From an uncultured Flavobacteriaceae bacterium (GTDB lineage: Bacteria; Bacteroidota; Bacteroidia; Flavobacteriales; Flavobacteriaceae): DNA of 54,810 nucleotides. The position numbers and the translations under genes are program-made. Position 1 is the first letter of the stretch. Each line of letters opens with the position of its first letter. The notes under the pieces are model-generated. The model worked only from the letters and a program-made list of their open reading frames with translations. It did not search any database and was not told the origin of the DNA. Below are positions 36,983 to 45,055 of the stretch, one piece after another. Location of the stretch: contig CAJWLL010000010.1 of assembly GCA_913043275.1 (NCBI GenBank), positions 1-54,810 on the forward strand, given 5' to 3'.

Positions 36983-38551
36983 TTAAGAATTCGGCGACAT
37001 CATTTTTGCATTGACATTCTTTCTCCAATTCGTTAAAAGTAAGCGAAGTTTATTTACGCGTTCAGGCTCTTTGGTAGACAAATCGTTTTGCTCTCCTGGA
37101 TCTTCGGCTAGATTGAACAACTGGATGGTATTATTTTCGTAGTATTCTAGCAATTTATAATCTCCGCTCCGAATTACCCCTCCTGGACTTTGATTTCCGT
37201 GATTGCTATAATGAGGAAAATGCCAGTATATAGCTTCTCTTTCAAGTTTTTGATCACCCTTTAATAGTGGAACCATACTTATTCCCTCTTTTTGATTGTT
37301 ATTTTCTGCTTCAAGTCCTATCATTTCTATTATGGTTGGAAAAAAATCAGGACTGGTTACAGGAACATTACTAACAACCCCCTGAAGGCCTTTTACTGGC
37401 CATTTTATAATTAAAGGAACTCTAATTCCTCCTTCATACATCCAACCCTTTCCTCCTCTAAGAGGAAGGTTTGAAGTTGAAAAGGCTTTGTCTATTTCTT
37501 TCTTTGAAATTTCTCGGTCAGGAAAGTAAAAATTGGCAGCAGACATTCCGCCATTATCAGAATAAAAAATGACGACTGTATTTTGATCAAGTTCGAGTTC
37601 CTTCAATTTTTTCATTATTCGTCCTAAACTTTCATCCATACTCTCGACCATCCCTGCAAATTCAACATTGTCTTGGTGTTGTTTGATCTTCACTGATCCA
37701 TTCGAGAAAATTTTATAGCCTTTATATTTATTATCCTCTAACAGGCTGTCTAATTCAATTCTAGTTATTGATTTTTTTTCATCTGGATTGGTTTCTAAAA
37801 TAAATGGCTCCCCTCCAGGTGGATCATTTCCTTTTAACTTATTCGAATATTTTTTAACTAAATCCTTTCTCCCTTCTATTGGATCGTGAACGGCAAAATG
37901 TGATAGATATAAAAAGAATGGGGTTTCTTTGTTATGCTCAATATATTTTATAGCTTCATCTGTCAATCGATCCGTTAAGTATTCACCTTCATCTCCCACT
38001 TCGAGTCCTTTCATTCCATAAGGGAAATAGTATCCTTCCTTTGGCCAACCTTTATTCCAGTCTGGCAAATGTGAGTCAAAGCCTTGCTTTAAAGTTGAGT
38101 CATCATCTTCTCCTAAATGCCACTTTCCTATAATAGCTGTTTTGTATCCATTATTTTTAAGCATTTTAGGAAGTGTGCTAATATCATACGGTATATATTG
38201 ATTAATTTCAACATTCTTCAATTTCTGAAAGGAAAAATTCCTTCTTCCTGGTAACCAATCTGTTAAGTTAAGAGAAGCTGGATATTTACCCGTTAAAATA
38301 CTAGCTCTGGTTGGAGAACAAACATGACACGCCGAATATGCATCTGTAAATCTAACCCCTTCACTTGCTAATTTGTCAATGTTAGGAGTTTCGTAAAATT
38401 CACTTCCATAACATCCCACATCGGACCAACCTATATCATCAACAAGGAAAAAAATGACATTTGGACTTTTCATTTCTATTGAATTTTTAGCACAATTCGA
38501 AAAAAACAACATCAATAAAATTATTATTGAAAATTGAATTAAGTTTTTCAT
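36983..38551 (-). CDS. S1-family sulfatase, lipoprotein
   Basis: A 522-residue sulfatase. Lipobox Cys20 (FFSNC), metal site LVDDIGWSDVG, and formylglycine motif CSPTR at 78-82 (Cys78), followed by ASILTGKYP; SDNGGMSAANF contributes later ligands. The C-terminal part with RSGDYKLLEYYENN is characteristic of arylsulfatase A-like enzymes. It lies 48 bases downstream-side of the lyase start, on the same strand, and 42 bases from the next sulfatase, so a degradative operon of sulfatase-sulfatase-hydrolase with lyase is likely. Confidence 0.92.
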   Translation of the reverse strand: MKNLIQFSIIILLMLFFSNCAKNSIEMKSPNVIFFLVDDIGWSDVGCYGSEFYETPNIDKLASEGVRFTDAYSACHVCSPTRASILTGKYPASLNLTDWLPGRRNFSFQKLKNVEINQYIPYDISTLPKMLKNNGYKTAIIGKWHLGEDDDSTLKQGFDSHLPDWNKGWPKEGYYFPYGMKGLEVGDEGEYLTDRLTDEAIKYIEHNKETPFFLYLSHFAVHDPIEGRKDLVKKYSNKLKGNDPPGGEPFILETNPDEKKSITRIELDSLLEDNKYKGYKIFSNGSVKIKQHQDNVEFAGMVESMDESLGRIMKKLKELELDQNTVVIFYSDNGGMSAANFYFPDREISKKEIDKAFSTSNLPLRGGKGWMYEGGIRVPLIIKWPVKGLQGVVSNVPVTSPDFFPTIIEMIGLEAENNNQKEGISMVPLLKGDQKLEREAIYWHFPHYSNHGNQSPGGVIRSGDYKLLEYYENNTIQLFNLAEDPGEQNDLSTKEPERVNKLRLLLTNWRKNVNAKMMSPNS

Positions 38552-38593
38552 TTTATAATTTTCAATTAGTTTCTTTTCTTATTTAGTTACTTC

Positions 38594-40147
38594 CTATTCT
38601 TCTATTAAATCAGTTTCAATATCCGATGCATTTATCCACATTGGAACAATTTCTTCACCTTTATTAACCATCCTGTCATATAAATTTCGATAAGGATCCC
38701 ATGTATAATAGTAGTTATGAAAAACATCACCATTTCCAAACATTCTGGGGTCTGACTGATTCTTTAATTCTGCTTCCATTTTGTTAATCAACTCTTCTTT
38801 TACTGTTTCAAATTCTTTCTCTGTCGCAAGATTATTTATACAAAACGGGTCGTCCTGCAAATTAAAAAGTTCTTCCATGGGTCTTTTACCAAACGACCAA
38901 TCCCATAAATATTTGGTTTCAGCATTGTGCCTTGATTTTAAGATTTCTGTTTTAGTGGGACTTCCATCAACTGTTGTATACCCACATTCGGGATTCCCAG
39001 CTGGCCATAAATCTGATCGATAATTCCGCAGGTACAACCAGTCATTTTTTACAATTCCCCTGATGGGGTAACCATAATCTTTTGGGCGTCCAACATCATG
39101 GCGTTCTTTTCCTATCAGCACATAATCGCTGAATTCTTCGATATCACTTTTAAATAAAGGAAGCAGGCTTGCTCCAGGGGATTCATGCATTCCACTATTT
39201 TCCCAGTCTAATCCAACTGCATCAAAAATGGTTGGGGCGATATCAATTAAACTTACGTATTCGTTAATTATCCTTCCTGGCTCTTTTACATTCTTCCCCC
39301 ACATTACGGCAAGTGGGATATGGTTTGAGTCATCATATTCATCACTTTTTACCCTTGGAAAAGGCATACCATGATCGGAAGTAACAATAACAATTGTGTC
39401 ATCCAACTCGCCGTTAGATTCGAGGAAATTTAGAATTTCTGTTACATGCGAATCGAAATACTCAATTTCCAAGGCATAATCTAAAATGTCTGTACGAACA
39501 ATGTCATTATCGGGGAAAAAAGGTGGAACCATTTTTATATCTGATAGTTTTTTTCCGGCTTTTAATGAAGAACCATACTCGTAACGACGATGCGGTTCGT
39601 AACCGCCGTACCAGAAACAGAACGGCTCTTTCTCTTGCTTATGATTATAGAAATCGATAAAATTAGCCGAATAATCGGTATTTGCCATTGAATTTGTGGG
39701 TGTCTCCGTTTTAATTTTACTCCACTGGCTTCCGCAAAGTTCGCGCATTTTTCCGTCAACTTCTCCCGGATTTCCTGGCCCCCAACCTTTGCCTGTAAAT
39801 CCAGTAAAAAAACCTAAATCTTTCAAAGCTTCAGGGAATGTTTTAAATTCTTCTTCAAAGTTATTCCAATGATTTGCAGCTTCTTTTAGTTGCCATGGAT
39901 TACGTGCTGTTAGCAAACAGGCCCTTGAAGGAGCGCACTTTGCATTAGGAGTATAGGCATTTGAGAAACTGATTCCCTCATCAGCTACACGGTCGAAAGC
40001 AGGGGTATTCACCCAAGGATATTTTTCGCCCATATGTCCGGCATCATCAGCAATACAAATTAAAATATTAGGAACACTCGTTTTTTTTTGGCTATTGCAA
40101 GCAAAGAATGTGGTTAAAAAGAGAAAGATTATAATATCCTCTATCAT
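38594..40147 (-). CDS. S1-family sulfatase, lipoprotein (heparan N-sulfatase-like type)
   Basis: A 517-residue protein from the ATG at 40147 (an ATG three codons upstream is also open). Lipobox FFAC, metal site IADDAGHMG, formylglycine motif CAPSR followed by ACLLTARNPWQL, and TSDHGMPFPR with the later ligands. The ACLLTARNPW segment and the absence of a long C-terminal loop fit S1 subgroups similar to N-sulfoglucosamine sulfohydrolase, but specificity is not provable here. It is co-directional with the serine hydrolase upstream (30-40 bases apart). Confidence 0.88.
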   Translation of the reverse strand: MIEDIIIFLFLTTFFACNSQKKTSVPNILICIADDAGHMGEKYPWVNTPAFDRVADEGISFSNAYTPNAKCAPSRACLLTARNPWQLKEAANHWNNFEEEFKTFPEALKDLGFFTGFTGKGWGPGNPGEVDGKMRELCGSQWSKIKTETPTNSMANTDYSANFIDFYNHKQEKEPFCFWYGGYEPHRRYEYGSSLKAGKKLSDIKMVPPFFPDNDIVRTDILDYALEIEYFDSHVTEILNFLESNGELDDTIVIVTSDHGMPFPRVKSDEYDDSNHIPLAVMWGKNVKEPGRIINEYVSLIDIAPTIFDAVGLDWENSGMHESPGASLLPLFKSDIEEFSDYVLIGKERHDVGRPKDYGYPIRGIVKNDWLYLRNYRSDLWPAGNPECGYTTVDGSPTKTEILKSRHNAETKYLWDWSFGKRPMEELFNLQDDPFCINNLATEKEFETVKEELINKMEAELKNQSDPRMFGNGDVFHNYYYTWDPYRNLYDRMVNKGEEIVPMWINASDIETDLIEE

Positions 40148-40185
40148 ATTTACCATATTATTTAATTATTAAAAAATGAATATTT

Positions 40186-41472
40186 TTAGTTCTGAAGTGC
40201 ACCATAAATTATTTGATTAAACCTGTCAGATGTTGGTTCGCTTATTAGCTGTGTTTGTTTGTAAATAATCCCTATAATTTTTTGGTTGGGATCTGCAAAA
40301 TAATCAGTATTAAAGTATCCTCCCCAGAATATAGTTCCTTCACTTCCTTTGGCTCCTGTCAAAACATCACTCTCTCTAATAATTCCAGAGATAAGTCCAT
40401 GACCTAAATCAAGATCGGAAGTATTAGTAATTTTTATGAGTTGATCTTTCTGAATTAGTTGGTTTGTTGAATGGCTAATTATTTTTTTTGACTTATATGC
40501 TCCATCATTAAGAAATATTGACAAAAACTTGTAATAGTCTTCGACTGTACTTGAAAGCCCTGCTCCTCCAGAATAGAATTTTTTAGCTCCTTCTACAGGG
40601 TAATTTACATTATATCTGGTATCATTAAAAATAGACCATTGACCCTCCTTTTTTGTCAAAACAGGCACGAGTCTATTCTTTTTTTCTTCAGGTATATAAA
40701 AATAGGTGTCTTTCATTTCAAGGGGTCTAAAAATTTCTTTTTCTAAAAATTCAGAAAGTGTTTGACCTGAGATAATTTCAGTTAAATAACCTAAGACATC
40801 GATTCCTATGGCATAGGTATATCTTTCTCCAGGTTCGTGATGTAATGGCATTTTTGCTATTCTTCTAATCGTTTCTTCAATCGTTACGTCAGAGTCAGAA
40901 AAACCTAAAACACCCTCCGGCATAAATTTGCTTTTCTCTTTTTCATATGTTGCTTTTATTTTTGGATTTCCATCTATAAAACCATAACCTAGACCAGATG
41001 TATGTGTCAATAGATGCCTAACCGTTATCTTATTCTTGGTTGATTTTATGGTAAATGTGGAATCTTTAGGAAAGAATTTATCCAAAATGCCAACGTTTTT
41101 AAATTCCGGTATATAATTTTCTATTGGATCGTCTAAACCGATTAGTCCTCTTTCCCACAATTTCATAACTCCTACAGATGTAATAGCTTTTGTCATTGAT
41201 GCTATTCTAAAAATATCGTCTACTTGATAGTTATCATTTGTTTCTGGATTTTTTATACCAAACGACTTTTTATAGACTACTTGATTATTTTTTGCAACAA
41301 GCACCACTGCTCCTGGTATGTAGTTTTCATCGATTGCTTTTTTTATGAGATTTTCAATTTGGTCTAATTCATTTGGGTTGAGAAAACTAGATTCTTTTTG
41401 TGTGTTATTACAGCTGTAGATTAAAGAGAATATTAACAAAGTGAATAACGGTATGGATAGTATTTTTTTCAT
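40186..41472 (-). CDS. Class C beta-lactamase-related serine hydrolase, lipoprotein
   Basis: A 428-residue protein with an SPII signal (LIYSC, Cys21). The catalytic S-x-x-K is SMTK at 92-95. The family Tyr motif is YTYAIGID (the usual Y-x-N Asn is replaced), and the third box is around FWGGYFNTDYF. This pattern is closer to the esterase/peptidase-like members than to true beta-lactamases. In a sulfatase/lyase cluster it may be a carbohydrate esterase. That role is inference. It would be the first gene of the minus-strand degradative operon. Confidence 0.85.
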   Translation of the reverse strand: MKKILSIPLFTLLIFSLIYSCNNTQKESSFLNPNELDQIENLIKKAIDENYIPGAVVLVAKNNQVVYKKSFGIKNPETNDNYQVDDIFRIASMTKAITSVGVMKLWERGLIGLDDPIENYIPEFKNVGILDKFFPKDSTFTIKSTKNKITVRHLLTHTSGLGYGFIDGNPKIKATYEKEKSKFMPEGVLGFSDSDVTIEETIRRIAKMPLHHEPGERYTYAIGIDVLGYLTEIISGQTLSEFLEKEIFRPLEMKDTYFYIPEEKKNRLVPVLTKKEGQWSIFNDTRYNVNYPVEGAKKFYSGGAGLSSTVEDYYKFLSIFLNDGAYKSKKIISHSTNQLIQKDQLIKITNTSDLDLGHGLISGIIRESDVLTGAKGSEGTIFWGGYFNTDYFADPNQKIIGIIYKQTQLISEPTSDRFNQIIYGALQN

Positions 41473-41710
41473 GCCTCTAATATATTAGTTATATCTAAAA
41501 ACACACCCTTACTAGACCTTTAAGAACCAGCTATTTTTGCTATTACAATGCGGAATAAATAAGCAACGATTTTTAACGAAAAAAAATGATTTTTTCATTA
41601 AGTTCAAATATTTAATTTGTGGCCTTTTTTGGTAATTTTTGACTCATTTTGATCAATTTTAAGTGATTTTGGCCTTTTTAGACACTAAAACCTTTAGTAT
41701 TATACATCAA

Positions 41711-41730
41711 TTTTGGGAATAATCCCAAAA
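41711..41730. promoter_or_regulatory. Perfect inverted repeat, possible operator
   Basis: TTTTGGGA (41711-41718) pairs with TCCCAAAA (41723-41730) around ATAA. It lies in the centre of the divergent spacer, so an operator for both directions is plausible; a hairpin terminator is less likely as nothing is transcribed into it. Confidence 0.35.
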
Positions 41731-41850
41731 AAGTAAAATGGATTTATTTTAAAGGTATGGGGTGCTTTTCTGAACTGTTGTTGTGTGTTTTTTGTTTTTT
41801 AATATACCTAATTCTATATAATAAGAAGAGTGATAAGTTTGCTATAATAT

Positions 41851-41858
41851 TATTTTTG
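41851..41858 (+). promoter_or_regulatory. Putative -7 box for the ADP-ribosylglycohydrolase gene
   Basis: TATTTTTG matches TAnnTTTG, 21 bases before the ATG; TAAGTTTG at 41834-41841 is a second match. Spacing to any TTG is not canonical. Confidence 0.4.
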
Positions 41859-41879
41859 TATTAAAATCAAATAATTAAC

Positions 41880-43220
41880 ATGAAAAAATATACTTTACTA
41901 TCACTTATAATTTTAACCTTTTCATGCTCTGAAAAGAAAAAATCAACTTTTGATGTTCTTCAAGATGAAAATTTTAAGTATGAAGAATATAAACCTAAAG
42001 GAAATGAAATTGTAATTTCAAGAGCACAATATTTAAATAAACTTAAGGGATTTTGGCTTGCACAATGTATTGCAAATTGGACTGGTCTCGTAACTGAGAA
42101 TGATAAAATTGGAAATATTGGTGAATCTAAGAAAGGGGATTTTTATACTCGAGAAGATTGGGGAAAGAAAGATAAACTGAATTTGCGAAGGAATAAGGTT
42201 GATCAATATATAGATTTTGTTTTTGAAGGAAAAGATGGGATTTGGGGAGCAGACGATGATACTGATATTGAATATATGTATCAACACTTAGTATACATGA
42301 ATAAAACATCAAAATTAAGTGGAAAGCAAATTCGTGATGGATGGTTAAAACATATAAAACATGAAGAACAAAACTATTTATGGGTTTCAAACCAAAGAGC
42401 TTTAGATCTAATGATTAGCGGAATAGTTCCTCCAGAAACAAGTGATCCTATAAACAATCCTGATTTTGATATGATTGACGCTCAATTAACCACTGAAGTA
42501 TTTGGATTTTATTCACCTGGCAGACCAGACTTTGCTGTTGAAATGGCTGAGCTTCCGATTCAGACAACTGCTAGGTTTAATGCAGAATGGATTTCAAAAT
42601 TTTATGTTTCTATGTATTCTTTAGCTGCTAATTCTGATCCAAACCTAACTATTAAAGAAAACTTATTAATCATTGCAGAAAAATCTAGAGATCAGCTACC
42701 AAATGATTCATATGCCTCAAAAATGTATGATTTTGTAAAGAAACAATATAATGATGGTCTTCCATGGGAAACCATAAGAGATAATGTTTATGTAAGATAT
42801 CAAGTAGAAGAAAAAGATGGTTATGATATAACTTCAAGAAATTTGAGGTGTAATGGATGTTTTGCAGCTGGAATAAATTTTGCTGCAAGTTTAGTGAGTT
42901 TATTTGCCGGTGAGGGAGATTTAAAAGAAACTATAAAATTGGGATCTCTTATGGGTTGGGATTCTGATAACCCAACATCCACATGGGGAGGGCTTATAGG
43001 TTTTATGATTGGTAAAGATGGAGTTGAAAAAGCTTTTGATAGAACCTTCTCTGAGGAATACAATATTCATAGAACCAGACAGAATTTTCCAAATGGAGTA
43101 GATAATTTTTCAAATATGGCTAATTTAGGTGTTTACATTACTGATAGAGTCATCCAAGATGAATTAGGAGGCGGGATAGACTTAAACAAAAATATTTGGT
43201 ATGTGCCTAAATTAAATTAA
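41880..43220 (+). CDS. ADP-ribosylglycohydrolase-fold lipoprotein
   Basis: A 446-residue protein with a lipobox (TFSC, Cys16) and an ADP-ribosylglycohydrolase (DraG/ADPRG) fold. The dinuclear-Mg motifs are DDDTDIEY (125-132) near the N-terminal side and LMGWDSDNPTSTWGGLIG near 366. Cytoplasmic family members cleave ADP-ribose from proteins; an exported copy beside sulfatases and a lyase is more likely to act on a glycoside or nucleoside-like glycan bond. That inference is from context only. It is the single plus-strand gene at the right end of the degradative cluster. Confidence 0.85.
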   Translation: MKKYTLLSLIILTFSCSEKKKSTFDVLQDENFKYEEYKPKGNEIVISRAQYLNKLKGFWLAQCIANWTGLVTENDKIGNIGESKKGDFYTREDWGKKDKLNLRRNKVDQYIDFVFEGKDGIWGADDDTDIEYMYQHLVYMNKTSKLSGKQIRDGWLKHIKHEEQNYLWVSNQRALDLMISGIVPPETSDPINNPDFDMIDAQLTTEVFGFYSPGRPDFAVEMAELPIQTTARFNAEWISKFYVSMYSLAANSDPNLTIKENLLIIAEKSRDQLPNDSYASKMYDFVKKQYNDGLPWETIRDNVYVRYQVEEKDGYDITSRNLRCNGCFAAGINFAASLVSLFAGEGDLKETIKLGSLMGWDSDNPTSTWGGLIGFMIGKDGVEKAFDRTFSEEYNIHRTRQNFPNGVDNFSNMANLGVYITDRVIQDELGGGIDLNKNIWYVPKLN

Positions 43221-43403
43221 ACCCTGTAAACATTTCATAAACTTTATTTAAAAAATTTTATATGAAAAATATATATAAAAATTCCTCTATTTAAATTTCT
43301 CAGTTGGTTATCTCTATTTAAATCTCTTATATTAAAAAAAATATTACTTACACTAACATGTTTGATAAGCACCCTATTTTAGAATATTATCTAAGATAAA
43401 TAT

Positions 43404-43662
43404 TCAATCGCAGTCTAAAGAAAATTCATCTCCTTCATCAAAAAGCCAACTTGAAACCAGATTATTCAATTGCCTTTTACAAAACTATTCTTGCTAGCTT
43501 CTCTATCCTCTGTACTTTGTTCACCAATATAATAACTTGTAGACAAGCCTTGAGCTTGAACATATCTTGCAATTTTTTGGCACGTTTTCCAACTTCGTCT
43601 CCTTCCATTACATGCGTAATTCCAGAGCTAAAGGACTCTGGGTAGAATACTATTCTTGGCAT
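43404..43662 (-). pseudogene. Frameshifted small gene remnant
   Basis: Reading minus from an ATG at 43662 gives MPRIVFYPESFSSGITHVME and then GDEVGKRAKKLQDMF. Shifting frame continues QAQGLSTSYYIGEQSTEDRE, and a second shift gives LVSSWLFDEGDEFSLDCD to a TGA at 43404. Each piece has coding-like composition and together they make a plausible soluble protein of about 86 residues with an acidic tail. No family is recognised. Two frameshifts, or sequencing errors, are needed. Confidence 0.4.
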
Positions 43663-43687
43663 GAATTCAGGTAGTGTGTGCCGATGT

Positions 43688-43725
43688 AGTTATTTCCAAC
43701 TGCCAGTTTATTTTAATTCATTATC
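43688..43725 (-). repeat. 3'-end repeat of DUF6090 (right copy)
   Basis: Minus-strand counterpart of 32017-32055: the DNELK codons, stop and then TGGCAGTTGG and AATAACT. Confidence 0.6.
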
Positions 43726-44421
43726 TATTAAAGAAGATAGATTTTCGTTAACTATTAAAGCATCTTCATAAAACTTAACATAAAAAAGTATGACTCTCTT
43801 TATATTGTAAACTTGATTTCTAAATATTGAATCCGAGTTTAATTTATTTAGAGTTTTTTCACTAAAGTTAAATTGTGTTACTTTCAAAAAAGTACTCCAT
43901 TCTTGAAAGTTTTCAATATCATCAATACTATCCATTGAACTAATGGGGTAATTCAATTTCATAAAATATAAAAATTCGAAATAGAGCTTTTTCAATTGCT
44001 CCGACATGTCCTGAATCATGTTATATCTTCTTTCATAATAATCTACTAATTCTGTGGATAGAGCTTTATCATTAATAAACTCTATAACTCCAGTTGATAC
44101 TAAAGAATTATAGTTAGAATTTTGCCCTGTAAATGAGTACGTCATCATTAATTCGTTTAGTTTATGGTTGGAAACCCCTCCATTTAAAAACTCCTCACCC
44201 ATAATAACTCTGCGCTTTAAAATTCCTAAAGCGTTATTAAAAATATTGACATCTTTCTCAAGTTCCATTAATACACCACTAAGCGCTTTATTTTTTAATT
44301 CTATTTTTTCTTTTTTATTTATTACCTCTTGAATGTAAAAGGATACAGTTACAGAGAATACAATAATAAATATCTCAAATATATATCTGAATGCAGGGTT
44401 AGTTAAAAGAGCTTTCTTCAT
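43708..44421 (-). CDS. DUF6090 family membrane protein (copy 2)
   Basis: A 237-residue paralogue of the protein at 31309-32034. The first 31 residues (MKKALLTNPAFRYIFEI onward, with the helix FIIVFSVTVSFYIQ) match at 29 of 31 positions, the extreme C-terminus (LIDNELK) matches, and the intervening roughly 200 residues have diverged strongly. It starts six bases after the 29-residue gene on the minus strand. This copy is inverted relative to the left one and borders the island on the right. Confidence 0.8.
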   Translation of the reverse strand: MKKALLTNPAFRYIFEIFIIVFSVTVSFYIQEVINKKEKIELKNKALSGVLMELEKDVNIFNNALGILKRRVIMGEEFLNGGVSNHKLNELMMTYSFTGQNSNYNSLVSTGVIEFINDKALSTELVDYYERRYNMIQDMSEQLKKLYFEFLYFMKLNYPISSMDSIDDIENFQEWSTFLKVTQFNFSEKTLNKLNSDSIFRNQVYNIKRVILFYVKFYEDALIVNENLSSLIDNELK

Positions 44422-44529
44422 TATATTCTAATAAGCTATTGAGAGATAAATTCTATAGGCAAGATAAACTCCTGTCGCTCCCCATATCCACCAACGGTTT
44501 TTTATGTACCATTCCATTTGACTAATATA
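44350..44529 (-). repeat. Right copy of long inverted repeat
   Basis: Reverse-complement counterpart of 31203-31380, containing the start of DUF6090 copy 2 and the whole 29-residue gene copy 2. The pair spans about 13 kb in inverted orientation, so recombination between them would invert the island. Confidence 0.85.
44428..44517 (-). CDS. 29-residue Trp/Tyr-rich membrane peptide (copy 2)
   Basis: The minus-strand ATG at 44517 opens MEWYIK, then NRWWIWG and GVYLAYRIYLS, ending AY before TAG. It differs from copy 1 at only three residues (Met5 to Ile, Phe14 to Ala, Ser28 to Ala). Like copy 1 it precedes a DUF6090 gene within a few bases, so the tandem is conserved as a unit. Its first third is basic/aromatic; the rest is a hydrophobic helix, which suggests insertion in the membrane next to the DUF6090 helix. 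Confidence 0.75.
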   Translation of the reverse strand: MEWYIKNRWWIWGATGVYLAYRIYLSIAY

Positions 44530-44642
44530 TAAATTTCATGTAGAATAAGAATTCAGGTTGCTGATTGAGTTATTTTCGTTTACTATTAAAAAATCTATTA
44601 ACAAAACTCATTTTTTTACAATTCAATGTTCTAAACACCTGT

Positions 44643-44696
44643 CCAACTGCCAGTTAACTTTTATTAATATTTCTCCACCTGCCACTCCAACTGCCA
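44643..44696 (-). repeat. Extra DUF6090 3'-end-like motifs
   Basis: CCAACTGCCAGTT at 44643-44655 and CCAACTGCCA at 44687-44696 repeat the sequence found just after the stop of DUF6090 copy 2 (43696-43710). This suggests the trace of at least one further, mostly lost cassette upstream of the right copy. Confidence 0.4.
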
Positions 44697-44739
44697 AAAA
44701 AAACATAGAGAACAAGGTTATAAATTTGTGGAAAATTCA

Positions 44740-44973
44740 ATAACGAAAAAAACACCCGCTGGAGGGGAATATTCAAACCACCCATTGCCGCGGGTAAAGG
44801 GTCGGGAAATCTCAAATTCAGTGTTGTTCAGGGTGAACCCGAAAACTCCATCATGATTTACCTATACAACAGTACCGACCCTGGAATAATGATGCCTGAA
44901 ATTGGAAGAAAAAGTGTTCATCAAGAAGATTTGGCTCTCTTGCAACAGTATATCCGATCTCTGGAAATGTAAT
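44740..44973 (+). pseudogene. C-terminal fragment of an SO2930-type diheme c-cytochrome
   Basis: An open frame without a start reads GKGSGNLKFSVVQGEPENSI, then MIYLYNSTDPGIMMPEIGR and KSVHQEDLALLQQYIRSLEM to TAA at 44971. STDPGIMMPEIGR with a following V-H-x-E is the typical ending of SO2930-family diheme cytochromes. The haem-binding part is absent, so this is a truncated remnant at the right border of the island. Confidence 0.6.
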
Positions 44974-45019
44974 CTACAGTTTCTATAATCAATATCTTTT
45001 CTTTGGTGCTATTTTGATT

Positions 45020-45027
45020 TATCTTTG
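45020..45027 (+). promoter_or_regulatory. Putative -7 box for the VWA/AAA operon
   Basis: TATCTTTG (TAnnTTTG), 28 bases before the VWA start. A TTG 14 bases upstream is too close for a standard -33. Confidence 0.35.
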
Positions 45028-45055
45028 AATTGAATTGCTATGATCACCATTTTTA

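Larger units (their letters stand above)
41473..41879. other. Divergent regulatory spacer of the island
   Basis: About 400 bases between the minus-strand operon and the ADP-ribosylglycohydrolase gene. It contains T-rich tracts, a perfect palindrome (listed separately) and a -7 box for the plus-strand gene. No gene is visible. Confidence 0.6.

Noticed and set aside
40186-41472. Antibiotic-resistance beta-lactamase
   Set aside because: The second motif is atypical and the context is glycan degradation; it fits the esterase/peptidase-like group better.
43451-43645. Plus-strand 64-residue frame
   Set aside because: Shadow of the decayed minus-strand gene at 43404-43662.
44623-44706. 27-residue minus-strand frame in the tail-repeat area
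   Set aside because: It overlaps the repeated TGGCAGTTGG motifs and has no promoter; most likely chance.
44558-44743. Plus-strand 61-residue frame
   Set aside because: Composition is not coding-like; the sequence consists of DUF6090 tail repeats on the other strand.
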